Shown in pieces: positions 1 to 5,780 of a stretch of 12,721 bases of DNA. The translations under genes were made by a program, and so were the position numbers. Location of the stretch: positions 1 to 12,721 of the forward strand of contig JANXFM010000063.1 in assembly GCA_024959975.1 (NCBI GenBank), given 5' to 3'. The notes beneath the pieces are model-generated. The model was not told the DNA's origin. It did no database searches and saw only the letters and a program-made list of their open reading frames with translations. The stretch is from Flavobacteriales bacterium. GTDB lineage: Bacteria; Bacteroidota; Bacteroidia; Flavobacteriales; UBA7430. Within the stretch, counting starts at the first letter, position 1. Every line of letters starts with the position of its first letter.

Positions 1-1439
1 GCATTGTTTAATGCCTGAATAGATTCAAGATCCAGGTGAGAGGTAGGTTCATTAAACATGATAAGGTTTGCCTGAGCTAACATCATGCGGGAAAGCATAC
101 ATCTTACTTTCTCACCACCAGACAATACTTTGGCAGATTTAAAGGTTTCTTCGCCACTAAAAAGCATCTTACCCAGGAATCCACGTACATATACTTCGTC
201 TTTGATCTCAGAGAATTGACGGAGCCAGTCAATAAGGCTGTCATCAGTATCAAAGTATTTTGCATTATCGTTAGGAAGGTATGCCTGAGTGATGGTTTGT
301 CCGTAAGAGAACGTTCCACTTGTAGGTTTTTGTTTGCCGTCTAAGATGTTGTACAAGGCTTCCAGAGCCAATATGTTATTTGCTAAAAGTGCAATTTTAT
401 CACCTTTGTTCACTTTGAAGTTAAGCTTTTCAAAAAGAACTTCTCCGTCATCAGTATGAGCACTTAAATTTTCAACCTCCAAGATCTGATCACCTGCTTC
501 ACGCTCCTGATCAAAAATGATAGCAGGGTATTTACGGCTTGAAGCCTGAATGTCATCTAGATTTATTTTCTCTAGTAGTTTTTTACGGCTTGTGGCTTGT
601 TTACTTTTTGAAGCATTAGCGCTAAAACGAGAGATGAATTCTTGCAATTCTTTACGTTTATCTTCCGCTTTTTTGTTTGCCGAAGAACGCTGACGAAGTG
701 CCAATTGACTCGACTCGTACCAAAAAGAGTAGTTTCCGGTGAACAATTTAATTTTTCCAAAGTCGATATCAGCAATATTCGTACAAACCGTGTCTAAGAA
801 ATGGCGGTCGTGAGAAACGACAATAACCGTGTTTTTAAAGTTTAACAGGAAATCTTCCAGCCACTCGATTGTATTTAAGTCAAGGTGGTTTGTAGGCTCA
901 TCGAGAATCAAGACATCGGGATTCCCAAATAATGCTTGTGCTAGCAGGGCTCTTACCTTGATGCTCCCTTCTAAGTCTTTCATTAGCTTGTAGTGGTCTT
1001 CGGCAGGAATACCTAAGCCACATAGCATGTTGGAAGCATCTGATTCAGCGTTCCAGCCATTCATTTCTTCAAATTTAACCTCCAGATCAGCAGCTTTTAA
1101 ACCATCTTCTTCGTTAAAGTCAGGTTTGGCATAAACAGCATCCTTTTCCTGCATGAGGTTCCATAAATTATCATACCCCATAATGACCGTGTTTAATACC
1201 GAAACATCGTCGTATTTAAAGTGGTCCTGACTTAATACAGCCATTCGTTTTCCTGCCTCTAAGCTTACCTGACCGGTGTTTGGTTCCATTTCACCCGATA
1301 ATACTTTGAGGAAAGTAGATTTTCCGGCTCCGTTTGCGCCAATCATTCCATAACAACGCTCGCCATGGAATTTAACATTTACATCGTCGAATAAAACTCT
1401 TTTTCCAAATTGAATGGAAACATTAGTTGCAGTGATCAT
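1..1439 (-). CDS. ybiT: YbiT-like ABC-F family ATPase, C-terminus cut by window edge
   Basis: Cytoplasmic protein with two ATP-binding domains and no membrane segments. ABC-F proteins act on the ribosome during translation. 479 codons are visible from the ATG at 1439-1437; the frame is open at the left edge, and family length suggests about 60 residues are missing. NBD1 has a normal Walker A (GANGAGKST, residues 34-42), Walker B LILDEPTNHLD (177-187) and H-switch VVSHDRHFL (207-215). Its signature is weak (LEGSIKV, 156-162). The linker motif FSANASKSKQATSRKK (272-287) is typical of the YbiT group. NBD2 keeps a good signature (LSGGEKV, 439-445), but its Walker A region reads LANNILAL (352-359) with no GK[ST], and Walker B reads LIMFNEPTSHLD with Asn463 in place of Asp. 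From memory, Bacteroidota YbiT homologues often lose the second Walker A; the Asn change is less usual. Family is confident; its client on the ribosome is unknown. Confidence 0.9.
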   Translation of the reverse strand, partial: MITATNVSIQFGKRVLFDDVNVKFHGERCYGMIGANGAGKSTFLKVLSGEMEPNTGQVSLEAGKRMAVLSQDHFKYDDVSVLNTVIMGYDNLWNLMQEKDAVYAKPDFNEEDGLKAADLEVKFEEMNGWNAESDASNMLCGLGIPAEDHYKLMKDLEGSIKVRALLAQALFGNPDVLILDEPTNHLDLNTIEWLEDFLLNFKNTVIVVSHDRHFLDTVCTNIADIDFGKIKLFTGNYSFWYESSQLALRQRSSANKKAEDKRKELQEFISRFSANASKSKQATSRKKLLEKINLDDIQASSRKYPAIIFDQEREAGDQILEVENLSAHTDDGEVLFEKLNFKVNKGDKIALLANNILALEALYNILDGKQKPTSGTFSYGQTITQAYLPNDNAKYFDTDDSLIDWLRQFSEIKDEVYVRGFLGKMLFSGEETFKSAKVLSGGEKVRCMLSRMMLAQANLIMFNEPTSHLDLESIQALNN

Positions 1440-1458
1440 AGTGTTAATTTTGAGGGTG

Positions 1459-1466
1459 CAAATTTA
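1459..1466 (-). promoter_or_regulatory. Putative -7 box for the ABC-F gene
   Basis: The minus strand reads TAAATTTG, a full match to the Bacteroidota -7 consensus TAnnTTTG, ending 20 nt before the ATG. This predicts a very short leader of about 14 nt. The -33 TTG is not clear, so the call rests on the -7 box and its position. Confidence 0.4.
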
Positions 1467-1546
1467 GTTGTTTTTTTATCATTTTAAGTCAGAATAAAGT
1501 GATTAATCAATGAATAGATAGGTCTTATTCTTCTTTTAAATTCAAC

Positions 1547-1554
1547 TAAATTTG
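1547..1554 (+). promoter_or_regulatory. Putative -7 box for the DUF423 gene
   Basis: TAAATTTG matches TAnnTTTG and lies 46 nt upstream of the ATG at 1601. It sits inside the 12-mer caactaaatttg, which also occurs in inverted orientation at 1459-1470 as the -7 region of the divergent ABC-F gene. No strong -33 TTG is seen at the usual distance. Confidence 0.4.
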
Positions 1555-1600
1555 GTGTTGATCAATATTCATTATTTTACAAATTGGATTTACCACATCG

Positions 1601-1996
1601 ATGACACGTAAACTTACTTTACAAATAGCGGCATTATTAGGTGCCTTGTCCGTAATTATTGGTGCTTTTGGAGCACACGGATTACATGATCTACTTATTG
1701 AGAACGATAGATTAGATGTTTTTGAAAAAGCGGTTATGTACCAATGTTATCATAGTTTAGCTTTATTGCTTGTAGCAATTTTGATGCGTTCTAATGAAAG
1801 TAGGTATTTAAACTGGTCGGCTGGACTTTTTGTATTTGGTGTCTTTATTTTTTCAGGATCGCTTTATGCTTTATCTGTAACAAATTTTACAATTTTTGGG
1901 GCGATCACCCCGATTGGAGGTATACTATTTATATTGGGTTGGTTGGCTTTGTTTCTATTTGCGAATAGTGAACAGCATACTGTTACTGGTAATTAG
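1601..1996 (+). CDS. DUF423 (YgdD/YwdK-type) small membrane protein
   Basis: 131-residue inner-membrane protein, the normal length for DUF423. The N-terminal signature is clear: GALSVIIGAFGAHGL (14-28) followed by FEKAVMYQCYHSLALLL (41-57). Four hydrophobic segments fit membrane helices at about 8-28, 46-62, 71-89 and 98-122. The conserved gly/pro-rich ITPIGGILFILGW (102-114) is also typical. No biochemical function is established for the family, so none is given here. The gene stands alone: it is divergent from the ABC-F gene, and the next gene downstream is on the opposite strand, with a long-arm hairpin between them. The ATG at 1601 is the only start that keeps the whole first helix. Confidence 0.88.
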   Translation: MTRKLTLQIAALLGALSVIIGAFGAHGLHDLLIENDRLDVFEKAVMYQCYHSLALLLVAILMRSNESRYLNWSAGLFVFGVFIFSGSLYALSVTNFTIFGAITPIGGILFILGWLALFLFANSEQHTVTGN

Positions 1997-2004
1997 CAAA
2001 ATTA

Positions 2005-2057
2005 AAATTGCCACACTGTCCAAGTAAATTTGTTTAGATGGTGCAGTGTGGCAATTT
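2005..2057. terminator. Long-arm inverted repeat between convergent genes
   Basis: Perfect 14-bp arms (aaattgccacactg at 2005-2018 and its complement at 2044-2057) flank a 25-nt loop. The element lies between the stop of the DUF423 gene (1996) and the stop of the lipoprotein gene (2071), which suits a bidirectional terminator. The loop is longer than usual for an intrinsic terminator and there is no strong T-tract on either side, so a transposon-derived repeat or RNA-stability hairpin is possible. Confidence 0.5.
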
Positions 2058-2070
2058 CATAAATTACTGA

Positions 2071-2316
2071 TCACAGCTCTGTAGGACAACTTTCATCACA
2101 TACATGGTCTTTTTCTCCATGCGCATGATAACAGCCCTCAGCAGTACATTTATCAGAACATACATGCTCTACATATTGGACCTCCTCAACAGGAGTAGCT
2201 TCAGGGGTTTCTACGGCAGCCGGAACTTCCGCCGGTGCACTTGACTTTGAATTTTGAGTACAAGCACATAGAGCTAATACAGCAAAAAGGCTTAGTATTC
2301 CAATTAATTTTTTCAT
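2071..2316 (-). CDS. Small lipoprotein with Cys/His-rich (putative metal-binding) tail
   Basis: 81 residues. Residues 1-18 are a lipoprotein signal (MKK, then a hydrophobic run) ending in the lipobox LCAC, so Cys19 would be lipidated. Residues 20-48 are a low-complexity Ala/Pro/Glu/Val spacer. The tail holds two copies of HVCxxxC (HVCSDKC at 51-57 and HVCDESC at 71-77) around CYHAHGEK (62-69), giving Cys53, 57, 62, 73, 77 and His51, 64, 66, 71 as possible ligands. Short Bacteroidota lipoproteins with a similar Cys/His tail exist, but I know of no assigned function; binding of zinc, copper or another metal is inference. The next gene upstream, the sensor kinase, is divergent. Confidence 0.75.
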   Translation of the reverse strand: MKKLIGILSLFAVLALCACTQNSKSSAPAEVPAAVETPEATPVEEVQYVEHVCSDKCTAEGCYHAHGEKDHVCDESCPTEL

Positions 2317-2360
2317 GACAATTTAAATTTTATGATTCACAACAATTTACAAATTTTTAT

Positions 2361-2385
2361 TTGGTTGTTGGTTGTTGGTTGTTGG
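2361..2385. repeat. Tandem 7-nt repeat (ggttgtt)x3
   Basis: Three exact copies of ggttgtt at 2363-2369, 2370-2376 and 2377-2383, with partial copies at both ends. The tract lies upstream of the lipoprotein start (2316) and upstream of the kinase promoter. Such tracts can change copy number by slippage. No role can be read from the sequence. Confidence 0.7.
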
Positions 2386-2400
2386 GAATTGCCCCCTTGA

Positions 2401-2441
2401 GCCTGCCTACCGCAGGCAGGCCTGCCTACCGGAAAAGGCAG
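2401..2441. repeat. GC-rich palindromic intergenic repeat
   Basis: The 11-mer gcctgcctacc occurs at 2401-2411 and again at 2420-2430. The first copy forms an 8-bp hairpin (gcctgcct at 2401-2408 with aggcaggc at 2414-2421). The second can pair ctgcct (2422-2427) with aggcag (2436-2441). Its base composition is far more GC-rich than the flanks. From memory, CCTGCC/GGCAGG palindromes recur between genes in many Bacteroidota genomes, which suggests a REP-like dispersed element. The rest of 2442-2538 shows nothing I can interpret. Confidence 0.6.
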
Positions 2442-2538
2442 TGGGACTATAGGGGTGTAAAAGTATGCATACAACTTCATGAGCGTAAGAAAGACAGCAC
2501 GACTCCTAATTGAATAGGTTAAAGATTGTTAACTGTTG

Positions 2539-2567
2539 TTGATACAAGCTCATAATCTGTATTTTTG
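2539..2567 (+). promoter_or_regulatory. Promoter of the sensor kinase-regulator operon
   Basis: TTG (2539-2541), an 18-nt spacer, then TATTTTTG (2560-2567), a full match to the Bacteroidota consensus TTG-N17-23-TAnnTTTG. The -7 box ends 3 nt before the ATG at 2571. Transcription should therefore start at or just beyond that ATG, implying a leaderless or nearly leaderless message, or a start further downstream. Confidence 0.5.
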
Positions 2568-2570
2568 AGC

Positions 2571-4001
2571 ATGCTGAAGAGGAATTTATACATCATAGTT
2601 ACTTTAATGACATTTTCACTGTTGGGGCTAATTGCGTTTCAATGGTATTGGATTAGTAACTACTTTGAGGCCAATAAGCGTGAGCTTGATTGGGAGATCA
2701 ATAGAGTGTTGGCACGTACTTCAGATCGCTATTTGAATGAAAGTCTTGAAAGTTTTAATGGTTTTTCGTGGCTACCGGATTCAATAATGTCACCTACTTT
2801 GAATACAGTCCAGAACAGCTATAATTTATATAGTAATCGTCAAAACCCAATTATAGATAGTATATCAGGTTCAACAGAAGATATAATTCAGTCTATGGGA
2901 ATTGATTATATGGATAAGGTGAGTGGCTTCATTAATAATTTACTTACAAATCTTAATCATACTAAAATCATCAATTTTGACAAATTGTTGGAGATATTGG
3001 ATGATGAACTCAATAGAATTGGCATTGATAATGAATACAATCTTGCTATTTCCAATATGAATAATAAAGTTATTTACTATAAAGATCCGGAGTCTTTAGA
3101 GTCTACGATTATGCTTGGATATAAAAGTCCTGTGATATTGAGTAGTATATCAAAACCCTACTTTACACATCTTTTTATTTATAATAAAGGTAAACTACTA
3201 TTTCAAAAGACCTGGCTTGTCCTTTTTAGTTCTTTTTTACTTATTGTTATTATTTTGGCCTGTTTTGCTTACGCCTTACACATCATATTTGATCAAAAGA
3301 AAGTATCTCAAATTAAAAATGATTTTGTCAATAATATGACACATGAGTTGAAAACACCAATATCCACGGTTTCGTTGGCATTGGAAGCTCTTGTAAATTT
3401 TGATGTAAGAAATGATGATCAGCGTAGTTTAAAATATCTTGACATCTCTCGTAGGGAAATTCGAAGATTAAGCACCATGGTTGAAAAGGTCTTAAATATT
3501 GCCTGCTATGAAAGAGGGGAGATTAATTTGAAGAGGGAACATCATGAGTTAAATAAACTTATAGAAAATGTTGTAGATACTATTTCTATGCAGGTTCATA
3601 AGAAAAACGGGATATTGCATTGTGAGTTAAATGCCAAGCCAGATCTTATTTTTGCCGATAAAGTTCACATCAATAATTTACTTTATAATTTAATTGACAA
3701 TTCGAATAAGTATTTTGTAGAAAGGCCGGAAATTACGATTAAGACTGAAAGTAATGATGAAGGAGTTGTTTTAGAGATCTCAGATAAAGGGATTGGTATT
3801 TCTAAGGAGGACCTATCTAGAGTATTTGAAAAGTTTTATCGCGTCCCTACAGGAAATATTCACAATGTTAAAGGATATGGCTTGGGTTTGAGCTATGTGA
3901 AAGATATCGTTGATATGCATGGAGGGAAACTTTCCGTAGAAAGTGAGAAAAATAAAGGAACAAAATTTATAATCTATTTGCCTTATGAATACAAAAATTA
4001 A
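2571..4001 (+). CDS. rprX: RprX-like membrane sensor histidine kinase
   Basis: 476 residues from the ATG at 2571. An in-frame TTG at 2565 is rejected because it lies within the promoter -7 box. TM1 spans about 6-28; residues 29-214 are an extracytoplasmic sensor region in which I recognise no domain; TM2 spans about 215-240. The cytoplasmic part is a full HisKA plus HATPase_c kinase. The H-box is NNMTHELKTPIS with phospho-accepting His258, the N-box is NLLYNLIDNSNKYF, G1 is DKGIGIS, the F-box is FEKFYRVP and G2 is GYGLGLSYV. It should autophosphorylate on His258 and pass the phosphate to Asp55 of the regulator encoded next, which overlaps by 17 nt and is probably translationally coupled. The architecture and partner match the RprX group of Bacteroidota. 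The signal sensed is not evident. Confidence 0.9.
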   Translation: MLKRNLYIIVTLMTFSLLGLIAFQWYWISNYFEANKRELDWEINRVLARTSDRYLNESLESFNGFSWLPDSIMSPTLNTVQNSYNLYSNRQNPIIDSISGSTEDIIQSMGIDYMDKVSGFINNLLTNLNHTKIINFDKLLEILDDELNRIGIDNEYNLAISNMNNKVIYYKDPESLESTIMLGYKSPVILSSISKPYFTHLFIYNKGKLLFQKTWLVLFSSFLLIVIILACFAYALHIIFDQKKVSQIKNDFVNNMTHELKTPISTVSLALEALVNFDVRNDDQRSLKYLDISRREIRRLSTMVEKVLNIACYERGEINLKREHHELNKLIENVVDTISMQVHKKNGILHCELNAKPDLIFADKVHINNLLYNLIDNSNKYFVERPEITIKTESNDEGVVLEISDKGIGISKEDLSRVFEKFYRVPTGNIHNVKGYGLGLSYVKDIVDMHGGKLSVESEKNKGTKFIIYLPYEYKN

Positions 4002-4701
4002 AGTTCTTATCGCTGAGGATGATCCTTTTATAGGAATGATTACTAAAGAATGTTTTGAGACCCGGGGATTTGAAGTATCTCTATGTGAGGATGGAAATAA
4101 AGCACTTAAATGTTATTTAGAGTTTAAGCCTGATATTTGCATTTTAGATGTGATGATGCCTTTGAAAGATGGGTTTACATTAGCCACAGATATCCGTACG
4201 ATTGATCAAACCATTCCTATTTTATTTCTTACGGCAAAGTCTTTAAAAGAGGATGTAATTAAAGGTTTTAATATAGGAGCTGATGACTATGTGAAAAAAC
4301 CCTTCAGCGTTGAAGAACTTATTGCCCGGGTAGATGCTATTTTGCGACGGAGTGGAGCAGGTAAATCTGAGGAGGGTAAGCAAAGTGTTTTTCAAATTGG
4401 GGATCTGTCTTTTGATAGTGATTTTCATATTTTGAAAACGAATAAAGAGGAAATTAAATTGACCGACAAGGAATCGGCTATTTTAGCTGAGCTTTGTAGA
4501 AATCAGAATCAGGTTACCGATAGACGTTCTTTGCTTTTCAAAGTATGGGGTGACGATAGTTTTTTTAATTCACGAAGTTTAGATGTGTATATTACGAAGC
4601 TCCGTAAGTATTTGAAAAATGACTTGAATATAGAGCTGGTTACTATTAGAAGTAAAGGGTTTAAGTTGTGGACAGGTAATAAGAAAGCGTTTGATCAGTA
4701 G
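3985..4701 (+). CDS. rprY: RprY-like OmpR-family response regulator
   Basis: 238 residues with an N-terminal receiver domain (about 4-122) and a C-terminal OmpR/PhoB winged helix (about 133-230). The receiver has all key residues: acidic pocket Glu11-Asp12-Asp13, phospho-acceptor Asp55 in CILDVMMP, Thr83 in LFLTAKS, and Lys105 in KKPFS. DVMMPLKDGFTLATDIR together with FLTAKSLKEDVIKGFNIGADDY closely resembles the RprY group of Bacteroides. The DNA-binding half shows LTDKESAILAELCRNQNQVTDR and the recognition-helix region SRSLDVYITKLRKYL. The start at 3985 lies inside the kinase gene. Its targets cannot be read here; the downstream bTHX gene is separated by 65 nt and need not be in the operon. 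Confidence 0.92.
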   Translation: MNTKIKVLIAEDDPFIGMITKECFETRGFEVSLCEDGNKALKCYLEFKPDICILDVMMPLKDGFTLATDIRTIDQTIPILFLTAKSLKEDVIKGFNIGADDYVKKPFSVEELIARVDAILRRSGAGKSEEGKQSVFQIGDLSFDSDFHILKTNKEEIKLTDKESAILAELCRNQNQVTDRRSLLFKVWGDDSFFNSRSLDVYITKLRKYLKNDLNIELVTIRSKGFKLWTGNKKAFDQ

Positions 4702-4766
4702 GTTTTAATTATTTTTCTTAAATTAAGTCACTATTTTAAATTCATTCATCAATTAATATAAAACTA

Positions 4767-5018
4767 ATGGGAAAAGGAGATTTAAAAACGAAAAGAGGTA
4801 AAATTAACAGAGGAACTTCTGGCGTACGTCGATATAAGAAAAAAAAGATAACTGAGGTAGCTGTGGTTGAAAAACCAAAAGCGAGCCCAAAAAAGAAAAC
4901 AACAACAAAAAAAGCAGCAGAAAAAAAGACTGCTCCAAAGAAACCAACAGCGAAAAAAACAGCAGAAAAAAAGACCGCTGCTAAAAAGACGACTGTAAAG
5001 AAAAAAGCCGAAGATTAA
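4767..5018 (+). CDS. bTHX-like small ribosomal protein with histone H1-like Lys/Ala tail
   Basis: 83 residues. The first 27 or so (MGKGDLKTKRGKINRGTSG, then VRRYKKKK) match the bTHX (30S THX) pattern MGKGDxKTxRGKIxxGTxGxxRxxKKK. This peptide sits in the head of the small ribosomal subunit in Thermus and is found in Bacteroidota. bTHX itself is only about 25-45 residues. Here residues 37-83 add a Lys/Ala/Thr/Pro-rich tail built from AEKKTAxKK units, like the C-terminus of histone H1 or bacterial HU/H1-like proteins. Two units contain an identical 15-nt stretch (4916-4930 and 4961-4975), 45 nt apart and in frame, which suggests internal duplication. A weak promoter-like pair (TTG 4691-4693, TATTTTTC 4710-4717) lies upstream. 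Ribosomal identity is probable from the N-terminus; the tail's role, perhaps RNA or DNA binding, is inference. Confidence 0.72.
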   Translation: MGKGDLKTKRGKINRGTSGVRRYKKKKITEVAVVEKPKASPKKKTTTKKAAEKKTAPKKPTAKKTAEKKTAAKKTTVKKKAED

Positions 5019-5032
5019 TCTTCGGCTTTTTT
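5001..5032. terminator. Perfect 32-bp palindrome: bidirectional terminator inside two coding ends
   Basis: Bases 5001-5016 are the exact reverse complement of 5017-5032, with an A-run on one side and a T-run on the other, so a strong stem with a U-tract forms in either direction. Both convergent genes stop inside it: bTHX at 5016-5018 (TAA) and msrA at 5017-5015 (TAA), sharing the central TTAA. Because of the symmetry both proteins end in the same five residues, KKAED. Confidence 0.85.
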
Positions 5033-5566
5033 TAATTTGTTTGCAAATGTGGTTTTAAATTTCTCAACTTTAGGTAGTATCACCAAGCGACAATAAGGTT
5101 CTTCCTGATGCGATTCGAAATATGAATTGTGATCATCTTCGGCAGGGTAGAAGTTTTTACAAGCATTAATTTCCGTAACGATTGGGCTTTTGTAATAAGT
5201 ATTGTTGTTCATTTCATTTTTTGATTCTTCAGCAAGATTTTTTTGAGTATTATTATGAAAATAAATAACGGATCTATATTGAGTTCCTACATCATTACCT
5301 TGCCTGTTTAATGTGGTAGGGTCGTGAATCTTCCAAAACACATCCAGGATTTCCTGAAATGATATTATTTCAGGATCAAATTCAATCTCACACACTTCTG
5401 CATGACCGGTTCTTCCTTCACATACTTCTCGGTAGGCAGGATTCTTAATAGTTCCTCCGGAGTAACCGGACCTCACTTTCTTAACGCCTTCTAAACGCTT
5501 ATAAATGGCTTCGATACACCAGAAGCATCCGGCACCCAAAGTAGCCTTTTCTATATTTTTTTTCAT
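5015..5566 (-). CDS. msrA: Peptide-methionine (S)-S-oxide reductase MsrA
   Basis: 183-residue cytoplasmic repair enzyme that reduces the S-epimer of methionine sulfoxide in proteins and free Met, normally using thioredoxin. The catalytic motif GCFWC is at 13-17 with nucleophile Cys14. Other family signatures follow: GYSGG (34-38), YREVCEGRTGHAE (45-57), DPTTLNRQGNDVGTQYRS (82-99), FYPAEDDHNSYF (139-150) and PYCRLVILPKVEKF (157-170). There is no Cys near the C-terminus; Cys17 of GCFWC or Cys159 may be the resolving residue. The ATG at 5566 is directly preceded by AAAGG. trxB, on the same strand upstream, supplies reduced thioredoxin. The promoter appears to lie beyond a terminator-shaped hairpin (5594-5621), which suggests attenuation. 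The last residues (KKAED) lie within the shared palindrome. Confidence 0.96.
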   Translation of the reverse strand: MKKNIEKATLGAGCFWCIEAIYKRLEGVKKVRSGYSGGTIKNPAYREVCEGRTGHAEVCEIEFDPEIISFQEILDVFWKIHDPTTLNRQGNDVGTQYRSVIYFHNNTQKNLAEESKNEMNNNTYYKSPIVTEINACKNFYPAEDDHNSYFESHQEEPYCRLVILPKVEKFKTTFANKLKKAED

Positions 5567-5593
5567 CCTTTAAAAGTAGGGAATAGGGGGTAT

Positions 5594-5621
5594 AAAAAAA
5601 AGAGCCTTATAGACTCTTTTT
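5594..5621 (-). terminator. Terminator hairpin in the msrA leader, attenuator-like
   Basis: On the minus strand aaaaagag (5621-5614) pairs with ctcttttt (5604-5597) across a 9-nt loop; the right arm runs into an 8-T tract (5601-5594). It lies only 28 nt upstream of the msrA ATG with no promoter-like sequence between, so transcription from upstream must read through it to express msrA. It could instead end a separate small RNA. Confidence 0.6.
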
Positions 5622-5646
5622 CTCTATACCGCCCACGAGGTATAGA
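5608..5646 (-). promoter_or_regulatory. Competing hairpins in the msrA leader (putative antiterminator)
   Basis: Minus strand: tctatacc (5646-5639) pairs perfectly with ggtataga (5630-5623). The tataga part of that right arm (5628-5623) can instead pair with tctata (5613-5608) in the loop of the downstream terminator. That second pairing traps the terminator's left arm in its own 9-nt loop. This gives an ordered set of mutually exclusive stems, the layout of a transcription attenuator. It resembles no riboswitch class that I recognise. Confidence 0.4.
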
Positions 5647-5668
5647 ATCTTTATATTTAGTTTATGTC

Positions 5669-5699
5669 TAAATTTAGTCCAATTTTCTTTGTTTCACAA
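5669..5699 (-). promoter_or_regulatory. Putative promoter of the msrA leader
   Basis: Minus strand TTG (5699-5697), a 20-nt spacer, then TAAATTTA (5676-5669), which matches TAnnTTTG at all defined positions but the last. Transcription would start near 5663 and give a leader of about 70 nt up to the hairpin at 5594-5621. The remainder of the gap between msrA and trxB (5700-5780) shows nothing recognisable. Confidence 0.3.
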
Positions 5700-5780
5700 G
5701 AGCAATTGAGTGAGTGGTAGAGATTATTTAGTTAACGGCAAATTATTTTGGGTGAACGGGAGAAAGTAGCATATAGAATA

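Noticed and set aside
104..775. Short minus-strand reading frames within 104-319 and 572-775
   Set aside because: They lie in other frames inside the continuous ABC-F coding sequence, which has clear family motifs throughout; their translations have no recognisable features.
2025..2032. TAAATTTG as a promoter for an antisense RNA to the lipoprotein gene
   Set aside because: It lies in the loop of an inverted repeat and the only upstream TTG is 14 nt away, too close for the consensus spacing.
2565..2567. TTG start for the sensor kinase
   Set aside because: This TTG is the end of a consensus -7 box; the ATG at 2571 is a better start and adds nothing unusual.
4916..4975. Repeated agcagaaaaaaagac as a CRISPR-like or regulatory repeat
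   Set aside because: Only two copies, in frame within the Lys/Ala tail coding sequence; best explained as protein repeat duplication.
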